Source of the DNA: Thalassobaculaceae bacterium
Lineage (GTDB): Bacteria; Pseudomonadota; Alphaproteobacteria; Thalassobaculales; Thalassobaculaceae
Reading direction: 5' to 3'
Length of the DNA: 64,000 nucleotides
Assembly: GCA_029212785.1 (NCBI GenBank)
Contig: JARGOG010000003.1
Location: 33,305-97,304 of the forward strand
The notes beneath the pieces are model-generated. The model was not told the origin of the DNA. It made no database searches and saw nothing but the letters and a program-made list of their open reading frames with translations. The position numbers and the translations under genes were made by a program. How positions within the stretch are numbered: the stretch's first letter is position 1; every line of letters begins with the position of its first letter. Below, in pieces: positions 1 to 9,226 of the stretch.

Positions 1-67
1 TCCAGGTGCGCCGGCCCGGGTTCGCCGCGGACGACCGGCTGTCATAGCGGCCGGTCCTACGACACCG
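1..67. other. Left-edge non-coding stub with a hairpin
   Basis: No reading frame can be supported here. A 7-bp perfect stem (gaccggc/gccggtc, about 33-56, 10-nt loop) lies just past the stop codon of the leftward mscS-type gene. It could help end that transcript, but no T-tract follows it on either strand, so a terminator role is only a guess. Confidence 0.3.
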
Positions 68-2587
68 CTAACTGTCCATTTCCCCGCCCTTGGGCGCGTG
101 GTGATCCGCGGGAGAGGCGGGAACCGGCCCCATCATCCGGTCCTGCACGTCGTCGCGGCGCAGGCGGGTGTCCATGTGCGGACGCGGGAAGGAAATCCCG
201 GCGGCCCGAAGCTGCTCCGCCACCGAGAAATGCAGGTCGTTGGTGACGATCAGGAAATTGTTGATGTCGGTCAGATAGACGCGCAATTGCATGCGCATCG
301 CCACTTCGTCGAAGGCGTGAAAATAGAGGTAGGGCTCCGGCCATTTGGCGACCAGCGGATGGTCTGCCGCCAGTGCCAGCAGGATATCTCCCACCTGTTT
401 CGGATCGGTGCCGTAGCTGATCGGGACAGCGACGTCGATGCGCCCGTATTTGTCTTTGTGGGTGTAGTTGATCAGCGCGGAAGAGATCAGCTCCGAGTTG
501 GGGATGATCACTTCCGAGCGTTGGAAGGTCTGGATCTCGGTGGCGCGCACGTTGATCCGCTTCACCGTGCCTTCGAACGCACCGATCCGGACCCAGTCGC
601 CGACCTTCACCGGGCGTTCCGCCAGCAGGATCAGGCCGGAGACGAAATTGTTCACGATCGCCTGCAGCCCGAAGCCGATACCGACCGACAGCGCGCCGGC
701 GATCAGCGCCAGGTTCGACAGGTCGAAGCCGACGACCGCGATGCCCGTCAGCAGTGCGAGGGTCACTCCGACATAGCCGATACCGGCGGTCACCGAGTGC
801 TGGATCCCGGTGTCGATGTGAGTGTGCGGGAAAATCCGCCGCACCAACCCGCGCTGGATCATCCGGGTGATCACCAGGGCGACGAAGAAGGCGACGATGC
901 CGGCCAGCAGGTTACCGGGCGAGATCCGCACACTGCCGACGTCGAAGCCCTCGATCGCGCGCAGCACGACCAGATACATATCGCCGACACTCATGCCGAC
1001 GATCAGGGCAATGCCGATCAGCGCGGCGGCGGCGGTGGAGAGATCCACCAGAACGTTGAACCAGAAGACGGTGCGTGAAATCGCCGTGTCGCTGGCGCCG
1101 GCAACGCGCTGGATCCATTGATGGGCTCGGGTTCTGGAATCGTCGACGATGCCGGCGACGTCGCGAACCAGGCCGCGGAGCATGATCAGCACCAGTGCGA
1201 GGAAGCTGGCGTCGATCAACCGGTACAGCAGCCAGATCGCCGCCTCGCTGTAGCCGACCACCGCGAAGACCACACTGGAGACGGCGACAAGGGTGAGCGC
1301 CCAGCGGACGACGGTACCGGGGTCGATGCCGGCTCTGGAATCGTCGAGATCATCGTCGCTCGTCGCGGCCTGAATCGGCGGCTCCCAGTATCCGCGGCGC
1401 AGCAGCGCGAGGAGGTTGGTGGCGATCACCACGCTGAACACCAATGCGAAACCGCTTCGCAGCTCCGGCGAGATCGATAGATTCTGCGCCACTTGGATCA
1501 GGAACAGGGCGACATGCAGGGTCGAGAGCAGGATCAGCGACCGGCGCCAAATCGCCGCCGCCGCCTCATCGGGAAAGTTCGAGAGGCGCCAGGGCGCATT
1601 GTGCGGTGCGAGTGCCGCTCGGATCAGGCCGGTCAGCACCAGGTAGCGGACCAAGGCCTCCTGGGCGGATGTCAGGACGATCGCGGCGAGGCCGGATGTC
1701 ACTGCCGTCTGTTCGAGCACGAAGATCGGCGCCGCGACCAGGGCGGCCGGCGCCAGGCCGCGCGAGAGCGCCACGACGATGGCGGCCAGTACCTTCCTTG
1801 AATAGGACGATGGTTGTCCGTGAGGACCGTAGCGTCGCTCGAGCCAGAACAGGGCGGCGAGCCAGACAGCCAGGGCCAGCGCCAGCACCGCGACCAGCGG
1901 CGGAAGGGCTGCCGAGCGGCGCTCGAAACCCTGACCGAGATCGATCAGCGGCGCCGAGATGATGCGCCCCAGCACCTCCAGCCCGTCGCGAACCGCGGCC
2001 AGCAGCACGGCGGGCCGTACAGGGGCCGGATACTGGGTGAACAGGCGCTCGCGCAGTTCCGTCACCCGGGCGACGCCGATCCGCGCCACCAGTTGATCGG
2101 CCAGTTCGATCAGCAGACCGATTTCCTTGTGTCGGCCTTCGACCTCCCTGACCCGGTCGGTCAGCGCACCGCGCCGACGCACCACCGCGTCCGGTTCCAG
2201 CCCGTCATCGGGCGGTGGGCCGAGGGAGTCGATCTGGGCATGCAGATCGGTGATCCGGACCTCCAGTGCCCGGCGGCGCTCCTCGATCGCGCTCTTGGTC
2301 TCCAGGATCTGTCCGCGGATCACCGAAAGGTGGTCCTGGCTCAGATCGGCGCGCCCGCCGATCAGACGGTAGACCTCGAGCGCCTGTTCCCATCGCGCGA
2401 TGTGCGCGTCCGTGTCATTCAGGACCCCTTCGGCCTCGGTGGACCCGGATTGGCCGAGGGCCTGGGAGAGGGTGCCCTTGAGGCTGTCGGCGGGCAGGGT
2501 CTCGCCCTGGGCCCGCGACGGTTCCGCCGATAGGCACCAAACCAACGGCGCGAGGACCAGGCCGGCGAGGAGGGCGAGGCGGAGCAT
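68..2587 (-). CDS. MscS family mechanosensitive ion channel (DUF3772-containing)
   Basis: Inner-membrane mechanosensitive channel that should open under hypo-osmotic shock and release small solutes. The ATG at 2587 gives about 839 residues starting with a signal peptide (MLRLALLAGLVLAP, cleavage near SRAQ). The ORF track adds 34 upstream residues that run into the leader of the divergent gene and carry no domain. After the signal comes a charged, coiled-coil-prone periplasmic part resembling DUF3772 (roughly residues 50-200), then many hydrophobic helices. The MscS pore helix is near residues 625-655 (GALSVGIGFGLQAIVNNF), followed by the cytosolic domain with VKVGDWVRIG. The length fits the large MscK/DUF3772 branch rather than the small MscS of about 290 residues. 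It is transcribed away from the oxidoreductase gene. The family is secure; gating properties cannot be read from sequence. Confidence 0.93.
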   Translation of the reverse strand: MLRLALLAGLVLAPLVWCLSAEPSRAQGETLPADSLKGTLSQALGQSGSTEAEGVLNDTDAHIARWEQALEVYRLIGGRADLSQDHLSVIRGQILETKSAIEERRRALEVRITDLHAQIDSLGPPPDDGLEPDAVVRRRGALTDRVREVEGRHKEIGLLIELADQLVARIGVARVTELRERLFTQYPAPVRPAVLLAAVRDGLEVLGRIISAPLIDLGQGFERRSAALPPLVAVLALALAVWLAALFWLERRYGPHGQPSSYSRKVLAAIVVALSRGLAPAALVAAPIFVLEQTAVTSGLAAIVLTSAQEALVRYLVLTGLIRAALAPHNAPWRLSNFPDEAAAAIWRRSLILLSTLHVALFLIQVAQNLSISPELRSGFALVFSVVIATNLLALLRRGYWEPPIQAATSDDDLDDSRAGIDPGTVVRWALTLVAVSSVVFAVVGYSEAAIWLLYRLIDASFLALVLIMLRGLVRDVAGIVDDSRTRAHQWIQRVAGASDTAISRTVFWFNVLVDLSTAAAALIGIALIVGMSVGDMYLVVLRAIEGFDVGSVRISPGNLLAGIVAFFVALVITRMIQRGLVRRIFPHTHIDTGIQHSVTAGIGYVGVTLALLTGIAVVGFDLSNLALIAGALSVGIGFGLQAIVNNFVSGLILLAERPVKVGDWVRIGAFEGTVKRINVRATEIQTFQRSEVIIPNSELISSALINYTHKDKYGRIDVAVPISYGTDPKQVGDILLALAADHPLVAKWPEPYLYFHAFDEVAMRMQLRVYLTDINNFLIVTNDLHFSVAEQLRAAGISFPRPHMDTRLRRDDVQDRMMGPVPASPADHHAPKGGEMDS

Positions 2588-2669
2588 GGAGGCGATGTGC
2601 CACGCCGGGCGCTTGCGCACAAGCGACGTCTGGACGAGCCTTCGTTGGAAGAACGCGGGGGGAGGATGC

Positions 2670-3701
2670 ATGACGGATCGGGTTGCCATTGTCGGCTGCG
2701 GCTATTTCGCCGCCTTTCATCATGAAGCCTGGGCCCGAATGCCGGGGGTCGAGGTCGTCGCGATCTGCGACCGGGATATCGCCAGGGCGCGGGCTGCCCG
2801 CGACCTCCACCACCCCGGTGCCGCGGTCTTCGACAGCGTGGAACGGCTGCTGGACGAGGCCGGGCCGAGCCTGGTGGATATCGTTACTCCGCCGCCGACC
2901 CACGCGCCACTCACCGCGCTCTGCGCCGCCCGCGGGGTCGACGTGATCTGCCAGAAGCCGCTGGCCCCGGACCTGGATGAGGCCAGACGCCTGGTCGACG
3001 ATGCGGAGGACGCCGGCATCCGATTGGCGGTGCATGAGAATTTTCGCTTCCAGCCCTGGTTTCGGGAGGCGAGGCGGCTGATCGACGGCGGGACCCTCGG
3101 CCGGCTTCATTCCGTCGCCTTCCGGATGCGGCCGGGGGACGGGCAGGGGCCGCGCGCCTATCTCGACCGCCAGCCATATTTCCAGCAGATGCCGCGCTTC
3201 CTCGTGCACGAGACAGCGGTTCACCTGATCGACACCTTCCGCATGCTGATGGGCGAGGTCACCTCGCTCTATGCCGACCTGCGGCGGATCAATCCGGTGA
3301 TCGCCGGCGAGGATGCGGGCTACATCCTAATGGGCTTCGAGGGCGGCAGCACCGGCATGGTCGACGGCAATCGCCTGAACGACCATGTGGCCGAGAACAC
3401 CCGGCTGACCATGGGCGAGATGTGGCTGGAGGGGGAGGGCGGCGTGCTCCGTCTCGACGGCTCCGGCCGGCTGTACTGGAAGCCCCATGGCGGGGCCGAT
3501 GCCGAACACGCCTATGCCTGGGAGAACCGGGGCTTCGGCGGCGACTGCGTCTTCGCCACCAACGCCCATATCATCGCAGCCTGGCGTGCCGGCGATACGG
3601 CGCAGAATGAAGGCCGCGCCTATCTCCGCAACATGGCACTGGTTGAAGCGGCTTACCGGTCGAGCGAGCAGGGGCGCCGACTGGACGTCGAGGCGTGTTA
3701 G
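2670..3701 (+). CDS. Gfo/Idh/MocA family oxidoreductase
   Basis: NAD(P)-dependent dehydrogenase of the glucose-fructose oxidoreductase / inositol dehydrogenase family, acting on an unidentified sugar or polyol. The start ATG at 2670 follows a strong Shine-Dalgarno (gggggagga) and gives 343 residues; the longer ORF in the track only extends over the divergent mscS leader. The N-terminal Rossmann fold is seen as VAIVGCGYFAAFHHEAW (residues 5-21). The usual EKP motif appears as QKP (CQKPLAPDL), which keeps the catalytic lysine. The C-terminal half is the alpha/beta substrate domain, with a His-containing stretch (FLVHETAVHLIDTFRML) where the family places its active-site histidine. It stands alone with no sugar transporter beside it, so the substrate is unknown. 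Confidence 0.9.
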   Translation: MTDRVAIVGCGYFAAFHHEAWARMPGVEVVAICDRDIARARAARDLHHPGAAVFDSVERLLDEAGPSLVDIVTPPPTHAPLTALCAARGVDVICQKPLAPDLDEARRLVDDAEDAGIRLAVHENFRFQPWFREARRLIDGGTLGRLHSVAFRMRPGDGQGPRAYLDRQPYFQQMPRFLVHETAVHLIDTFRMLMGEVTSLYADLRRINPVIAGEDAGYILMGFEGGSTGMVDGNRLNDHVAENTRLTMGEMWLEGEGGVLRLDGSGRLYWKPHGGADAEHAYAWENRGFGGDCVFATNAHIIAAWRAGDTAQNEGRAYLRNMALVEAAYRSSEQGRRLDVEAC

Positions 3702-3813
3702 GAAACCATCGTTGTTCTTGTATTGTTCCGGCGTCGTGTCTGTGATCGGTAATGCGCCCGAGACCTGCCGGTCACATGTCCGCTCGTCGTCGGTCCGATG
3801 ACGCGGCTTTCCG

Positions 3814-5616
3814 CTAGAGCAGACGCCAGATTTCCGTCGGATGGGACAGGCCGCGCAGGGTCCAAGCCCCAACGCTCTGGGCCCCGGCCGGAGTCTCTCC
3901 GGCACTGGAGAGCGTGGCGGCGCTGGCCAGGGCGATGACCTCGGCAGTGGGGTCGACGTCCTTGCCGAGCTGCTCGATCCGGTTGGCCACGTTCACCGGA
4001 TCGCCGACCAGGGTGTAGTTCACCCGGCCGGGCGCCCCGATATTGCCGACCACCACCGTGCCGGAATGCAGGCCGATGCGGATCCGCACAGGCGGTTCGC
4101 CGCCGGCGATCCGCACCTCGTTCTCGGCGTGGACCGCTTTGCCGATCGCCTGAATCGCCCGGATTGCCCGTTCGGCGTGGTCCTCCTGGCGGCTCGGCGC
4201 GCCCCAGAACGCCATCACGCTGTCGCCGATATACTTGTCGATGGTCCCGTCCTCGGCCTCGACGCAGCGCGCGATGAGCGAGAAATGGGCGTTGAGCATC
4301 GCCGAGATCTCAGTCGCGTCCTTGTCCTCGGACAGAGTGGTGAAGCCCGGGATGTCGGTGAACATGATCGTGACTTCACGGCTGCGGGTCGGATAGCCGT
4401 CGGTCTGCGGCGAATCCATAAGTCGTTTGACCAACCGGCGTGGCACATAAAGTTCGAACCAACGCAACGCCCCGATCATGCTGTGGAAAGCGGCGGCGGC
4501 GTCGCGCAGTTCGGCGACCGTGGTCTCCGGCGCGTCCGGGATGGAGTCGAGATCCAGCCGGCGGATGCTGTCCGAGGCCAAGGCGAGCGCGGTCACGGGC
4601 TGGCGGACCGACTGGGCGACCCGCCACAGCAGGAACAGGGTCAGGGCCAGGACCATGCCGCCGGCGATCAGGATGCCGTAGAGCCGGGAAAACAGGACGT
4701 CGGAACTCTCGGTATCCGCGGCGACACCGACGGTCCATTTCAGCGGCAGAACCAATTTCAGCGGCGCCGTGATGACGACATACTCGTGCTCATCGACCGT
4801 CACCATCGCCGATTTCAGCCCTTCCAGACCGCGCAGCAGGTTGGTGTCCTGGTGATCGCCGCGGAGGTAGGCGGAGAGCACCTCGTCACCAAGCTCTTCC
4901 GCCGTTGGGGTCGCGTCCCGATGGGCGTCGAGCGACGTCACATGCGGATTGTGATGGGCGACGACATGGTTGGTCGAATCGAGCAGGAACGCCCGCATCG
5001 CCGGCGTTGAAAGCTGGGTCAGGAACCGGGAGAGGTCGTCGGTCGTGATGCCGCTGGCAACGAAACCGACGGCCTCGCCGTTCCGGCGGATCGGATAGCG
5101 GGCGACGACGATCGCATGACCGATATCATCGGCCCAGACCGGGTCGTTCCAGCTGACTCCGTCAACCGCCGTGAGGGCATCGAAGGCTTTCTGATCGATC
5201 TCCAGATCCGCCCATGTGCCACGCGCGACGATGTCGTTGCGGCCGACGCGGATCGTGCGACCGTCCTTCAGCACAATGGCGGTGCCGCGGATCTGCGGAA
5301 TGGCCGCCATGGTCAGGCGGATCCGATCGATATCGGCCGAGCGGAAGTCGAACTGCTCGGCCACGATCATGCCGGCGACGGTTCGGGCGTGCTCCTCGGC
5401 GGTCCGCAGGTGCGTCTGGGTGCGGGTGATGACCACGTCCATGGTCTCGGCGACCCGCTCGCGGATCAGCTCCACCGTATTGCGTCCGGCGGCGATGAAG
5501 CCGGTTGCGAGCACGATAACTAGCGACAGCGTCACCAGCGCGCCGACACCGCCGAGCAAAAGCCAGGCTATCGGAACGCTCCGCGGACGGAGCAGGGGTT
5601 TCTTGCGTGAAAACAT
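3814..5616 (-). CDS. Cache/HAMP-type class III adenylate cyclase
   Basis: Membrane-bound class III nucleotide cyclase, probably producing cAMP in response to an extracytoplasmic signal. From the chosen ATG (MFSRKKPLL) it is about 600 residues: one N-terminal transmembrane helix, a periplasmic sensor of about 280 residues resembling dCache, a second helix, a HAMP-like linker, and a C-terminal catalytic domain. Both metal-binding aspartates are visible (FTDIPGF and GDSVMAFWGAP). The lysine in TIDKYIGDS is the adenine-selecting residue of adenylate rather than guanylate cyclases, and VANRIEQL carries the transition-state arginine. The start is uncertain: TTG 5679 and ATG 5664 are in frame, and none of the three has a convincing Shine-Dalgarno. 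It diverges from prfC across a short promoter region. Confidence 0.9.
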   Translation of the reverse strand: MFSRKKPLLRPRSVPIAWLLLGGVGALVTLSLVIVLATGFIAAGRNTVELIRERVAETMDVVITRTQTHLRTAEEHARTVAGMIVAEQFDFRSADIDRIRLTMAAIPQIRGTAIVLKDGRTIRVGRNDIVARGTWADLEIDQKAFDALTAVDGVSWNDPVWADDIGHAIVVARYPIRRNGEAVGFVASGITTDDLSRFLTQLSTPAMRAFLLDSTNHVVAHHNPHVTSLDAHRDATPTAEELGDEVLSAYLRGDHQDTNLLRGLEGLKSAMVTVDEHEYVVITAPLKLVLPLKWTVGVAADTESSDVLFSRLYGILIAGGMVLALTLFLLWRVAQSVRQPVTALALASDSIRRLDLDSIPDAPETTVAELRDAAAAFHSMIGALRWFELYVPRRLVKRLMDSPQTDGYPTRSREVTIMFTDIPGFTTLSEDKDATEISAMLNAHFSLIARCVEAEDGTIDKYIGDSVMAFWGAPSRQEDHAERAIRAIQAIGKAVHAENEVRIAGGEPPVRIRIGLHSGTVVVGNIGAPGRVNYTLVGDPVNVANRIEQLGKDVDPTAEVIALASAATLSSAGETPAGAQSVGAWTLRGLSHPTEIWRLL

Positions 5617-5728
5617 CTGGCTACTGCATACGGTGCCGCTGCCTCCAGGTCCAGAGCGGAGCATAAGCTTGATGAACAAGGGCGCCGGGTTTATCTACCG
5701 CGCGTCTCTACAGTGAGCGGAAATATTT

Positions 5729-7318
5729 ATGCCCAGCCTGGCCGAGGAAGTGGACCGGCGCCGCACGTTTGCGATCATCTCGCACCCGGACGCCGGCAAG
5801 ACGACGTTGACCGAAAAGTTGCTGCTGTTCGGCGGAGCGATCCAGATGGCGGGTGCCGTCAAGGCGCGCGGCGAGCGCAGACGGGCGCGCTCGGACTGGA
5901 TGAAGGTCGAGCAGGAGCGCGGCATTTCGGTCGCGTCGTCGGTGATGACCTACGAGTATCAGGGTCGCACCTTCAACCTGCTGGACACGCCGGGCCACGA
6001 GGATTTCTCCGAGGACACTTACCGGACGCTGACCGCCGTCGACAGCGCGGTCATGGTCATCGACGCCGCCAAGGGCATCGAGGAACAAACCCGCAAGCTG
6101 TTCGAGGTCTGCCGTCTGCGCGACGTGCCGATCGTCACCTTCATCAACAAGCTCGACCGCGAGGGCCGGGACCCGTTCGAATTGCTGGACGAGGTCGAAC
6201 AGACCCTGGCACTGGACGTCACCCCGGCGAGTTGGCCGATCGGCATGGGGCAGCGCTTCAAGGGTTGCTACGATTTGGTGCGTGACCGTCTGGTCCTGGT
6301 CGAGCGCGGCAACAACGACCGGCCGGCCGAGGGCATCCAGTGCAACGGGCTCGACGACCCGAAGCTCGATGAGCTTCTGCCCGCGGATCTGGTGACCGAG
6401 CTGCGTGAGCAGGTCGAGATGGCGCGCGGCCTATGCCCCGAATTCGACGTCGAGGCGTTCCGCGACGGCACCATGACGCCGGTCTATTTCGGCAGCGCGC
6501 TCAATAATTTCGGCGTGCGGGAGCTGTTGCAGGGCGTGGCCGAATACGCGCCGTCGCCGCGCCCGCAGCCGGCGGTCGAGCGCGCCATCGCGCCGTCCGA
6601 AGACAAGGTCTCGGCCTTCGTCTTCAAGATCCAGGCGAACATGGATCCCAAGCACCGCGATCGCATCGCCTTCGTCCGTCTCAGCTCCGGCCATTTCAAA
6701 CGCGGCATGAAGCTGAAGCATGTGCGCAGCGGCAAGATGATGACCATGCACAACCCGGTGCTGTTCCTGGCTCGCGACCGGGAGGTTGCCGAAGAGGCCT
6801 ACCCGGGCGATATCATCGGTATCCCGAACCACGGCAACCTGCGCATCGGCGACACCCTGACCGAAGGGGAGGAGCTGCACGTCAAGGGCATCCCCAGCTT
6901 CGCCCCTGAGTTGTTGCAGCGCGTTAGACCGTTAGATCCTATGAAAATGAAGCACTTATCTCGCGCGGTTGAGCAGTTGGCTGAGGAAGGTGCCGCCAAG
7001 GCGTTCAAGACCCGCCTTGGCAGCCAGTGGATCGTCGGTGTTGTCGGCGCCTTGCAGTTCGAGGTCCTGGCCGACCGGATCCGCACAGAGTACGACGTGC
7101 CGGTAACCTTCGAATCGGCGGGCTTGCATACCGCGCGCTGGCTTGCGGCCGACGACCCGGCGGAGCTGAAGAAGTTCATGGATGCCCACCAGGGCGACCT
7201 GGCCGAGGACCACGACGGCGATCCGGTTTTCCTCGCTCGCAACGGCTGGCACCTCAAGCACACGACGGATACCTGGCCGAATCTGCGGCTGCTGGCCACC
7301 AAGGAACAGACGAACTGA
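5729..7318 (+). CDS. prfC: Peptide chain release factor 3 (RF3)
   Basis: GTPase that removes RF1/RF2 from the ribosome after peptide release. It has 529 residues, the normal family length. The G1 motif SHPDAGKTTLTEKL is near residue 17, the effector region reads ERGISVASS, G3 is DTPGHEDFSEDTYR near residue 87, and G4 is NKLD near residue 139. The RF3-specific linker and domain III follow (FKTRLGSQWIVGVVGALQFEVL). The start ATG is preceded by gtgagcgga as a modest Shine-Dalgarno. It is divergent from the cyclase gene and is followed after about 80 nt by malonyl-CoA decarboxylase, with no functional link evident. A short run of codons around 6921-6965 uses AGA and TTA, unlike the rest of the gene. 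Confidence 0.97.
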   Translation: MPSLAEEVDRRRTFAIISHPDAGKTTLTEKLLLFGGAIQMAGAVKARGERRRARSDWMKVEQERGISVASSVMTYEYQGRTFNLLDTPGHEDFSEDTYRTLTAVDSAVMVIDAAKGIEEQTRKLFEVCRLRDVPIVTFINKLDREGRDPFELLDEVEQTLALDVTPASWPIGMGQRFKGCYDLVRDRLVLVERGNNDRPAEGIQCNGLDDPKLDELLPADLVTELREQVEMARGLCPEFDVEAFRDGTMTPVYFGSALNNFGVRELLQGVAEYAPSPRPQPAVERAIAPSEDKVSAFVFKIQANMDPKHRDRIAFVRLSSGHFKRGMKLKHVRSGKMMTMHNPVLFLARDREVAEEAYPGDIIGIPNHGNLRIGDTLTEGEELHVKGIPSFAPELLQRVRPLDPMKMKHLSRAVEQLAEEGAAKAFKTRLGSQWIVGVVGALQFEVLADRIRTEYDVPVTFESAGLHTARWLAADDPAELKKFMDAHQGDLAEDHDGDPVFLARNGWHLKHTTDTWPNLRLLATKEQTN

Positions 7319-7399
7319 CCGCCGCCACTGTCAAAAAACCGCAATATGCCGCGGGTTTAGACAGTTGCGGGGACTGACTCTACGGGGCATTCTTCGGCC

Positions 7400-8830
7400 A
7401 TGAGCGACGCGACTGTTGAAAGCTTTCTCGACCGGACCCTGCGCAACCTCCGCGGTGCGTGGGAGGAGGTTTCGGTCTCGACTCGCCACTATTGGACCGG
7501 TGCGCCGCGTCCGGACCTGCCGACCGACGATCTCGAGAAGATCCGGGGACAGATGGCGGACTGTTTGTCCGACAAGGGCGGCGAGGTCACGGCCCGGGTG
7601 CGGGCGGCCGATCTCGGACGCTCCTATCTCTCGCTGAATCAGACCGGGCGCCACCGGTTCCTCGGGCTGCTGGCGACCGAGTTCGGTGCCGATCACGCCG
7701 CCGTCGACATGGCGATCGGCAGGCTGCGGGAAGCCAAGGACGAGGAAAGCCGCCGCCGGGCCGAGCGGGCGTTGCGGGCGGCGCTGGTGCCGCGCTGGCG
7801 CACGCTGCTGCGCCGTTTCACCGCCTTGCCGGAAGGCGTCAAGTTCCTGGTCGACCTGCGGGCCGAACTGATCCCCTTCGCCCGCGAGACGCCGGAACTG
7901 GCGGATCTTGATGGGGACCTCAAGGATCTGCTCGGCGCGTGGTTCGACATCGGCCTGTTGGAGCTGAAGCGAATCACCTGGGATGCGCCTGCCTCGCTGC
8001 TGGAGAAGCTGATCGCCTACGAGGCGGTGCACGCCATCCGCTCCTGGGAGGATCTGAAGAACCGGCTCGACAGCGACCGGCGCTGCTTCGCCTTCATTCA
8101 CCCGAACATGCCGGACGAGCCGCTGATCTTCGTCGAGGTCGCGCTGGTCAACGGGATGTCCGACAACGTGCAGATGCTGCTCGACGAGGAGGCGCCGTCG
8201 AGCGATCCGAAGAACGCCGATGCCGCGATCTTCTACTCGATCTCCAACGCCCAGCGCGGTCTCGCCGGTATCAGCTTCGGCAATTTCCTGATCAAGCGCG
8301 TGGTCGATGTCCTGAAGCACGAGCTGCCGAACCTGAAGACCTTTGCCACCCTGTCACCGATCCCAGGATATCGCCGTTGGCTGAATGACCGGATCGAGAC
8401 GGGTGAGGTGCCCGCACTGACCTCGTCCGAGCGCAAGGCGCTGGTCCAGGCCATGGAGCTGGGCAATGATGCCACCGACGTCGACCTGATCCGCGGCGGT
8501 CTTGGCGTCGACGGATGGTGGGACGACGATGTGCTGTCGGAGGCGCTGAAGGGCCCGCTGATGCGCGGCGCGGCACACTACTTGTCAAACGAGAAGCGCC
8601 GAAGCGGCGGCGCTGGCGATCCGGTCGCCCATTTCCATCTGTCGAACGGCGCCCGGATGGAGCGGCTGAACTGGCTCGGCGACCGATCGGCGAATGGCTT
8701 CCGCCAGTCCTGCGGCATGATGATCAACTATCTCTATCGACTGGCCGAGATCGACGACAACCACGAGGCCTATACCGATGACGGCCGCATCGCCCAGTCG
8801 TCGCAGATCCGAGGCCTCGCGAAGAGCTGA
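7400..8830 (+). CDS. Malonyl-CoA decarboxylase
   Basis: Decarboxylates malonyl-CoA to acetyl-CoA and CO2, which lets cells use or detoxify malonate and limits the malonyl-CoA pool. It has 476 residues, the usual MCD length, with an N-terminal helical oligomerisation domain (about residues 1-170) and a C-terminal GNAT-like catalytic domain. Diagnostic stretches are FIHPNMPDEPLIFVEVAL, the Ser/Pro loop in TLSPIPGYRRWL, and the histidine-containing HFHLSNGARMERLNWLGD near the C-terminus. These match the catalytic Ser-His pair described for the family. No malonate transporter or malonyl-CoA synthetase gene is adjacent, so its physiological source of malonyl-CoA is open. The ATG at 7400 is accepted; the upstream Shine-Dalgarno is weak. 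Confidence 0.95.
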   Translation: MSDATVESFLDRTLRNLRGAWEEVSVSTRHYWTGAPRPDLPTDDLEKIRGQMADCLSDKGGEVTARVRAADLGRSYLSLNQTGRHRFLGLLATEFGADHAAVDMAIGRLREAKDEESRRRAERALRAALVPRWRTLLRRFTALPEGVKFLVDLRAELIPFARETPELADLDGDLKDLLGAWFDIGLLELKRITWDAPASLLEKLIAYEAVHAIRSWEDLKNRLDSDRRCFAFIHPNMPDEPLIFVEVALVNGMSDNVQMLLDEEAPSSDPKNADAAIFYSISNAQRGLAGISFGNFLIKRVVDVLKHELPNLKTFATLSPIPGYRRWLNDRIETGEVPALTSSERKALVQAMELGNDATDVDLIRGGLGVDGWWDDDVLSEALKGPLMRGAAHYLSNEKRRSGGAGDPVAHFHLSNGARMERLNWLGDRSANGFRQSCGMMINYLYRLAEIDDNHEAYTDDGRIAQSSQIRGLAKS

Positions 8831-8997
8831 CGGTCCCGCCGCGCCGATCATCGACGGGGCCCGCGGCACGCCGTTCTATTCAGTGACGCGTGACGGTGTC
8901 CGGGGCCAGGTCGCACGGGCGGGTCGGGTGATGCCCCGACCATCGAACCGAACCTGCACCGCGATTGATGGTAACGACGACCGGGCCCCGGGCATGG

Positions 8998-9024
8998 TTG
9001 ACGCCGCCCGCGCCGTCATATAGC
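8998..9024 (+). promoter_or_regulatory. Candidate promoter of tRNA-Leu
   Basis: TTGACG (8998-9003) and TATAGC (9019-9024) lie upstream of tRNA-Leu. The spacer is only 15 nt, shorter than ideal. Transcription would begin about 30 nt before the mature tRNA 5' end. It is assigned by eye from consensus only. Confidence 0.35.
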
Positions 9025-9060
9025 AGTGCGCGTCCCCATTGTGGGCGCGTTTGCCCCGGC

Positions 9061-9145
9061 GCGGGTGTGGTGGAATTGGTAGACACGCTGGATTTAGGTT
9101 CCAGTGGCGCAAGCCATGGGGGTTCAAGTCCCTCCACCCGCACCA
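9061..9145 (+). tRNA. tRNA-Leu (UAG anticodon)
   Basis: An 85-nt class II tRNA with acceptor stem gcgggtg/cacccgc, discriminator A and an encoded CCA end. The anticodon stem ctgga/tccag encloses tttaggt, giving anticodon TAG, which reads CUA/CUG leucine codons. A long variable arm (tggcgcaagccatg) and the T-loop ggttcaagtcc confirm leucine identity. It sits directly upstream of tig, and the track ORF starting at 9104 runs through it. Confidence 0.97.
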
Positions 9146-9226
9146 CGCGGCCAGGATGCGCTGTCCCAAGGGGAAGAGATAACCGGCCCACGCCAAAACT
9201 GGCCCTGTTCGAGCGGGAATTTCCTT

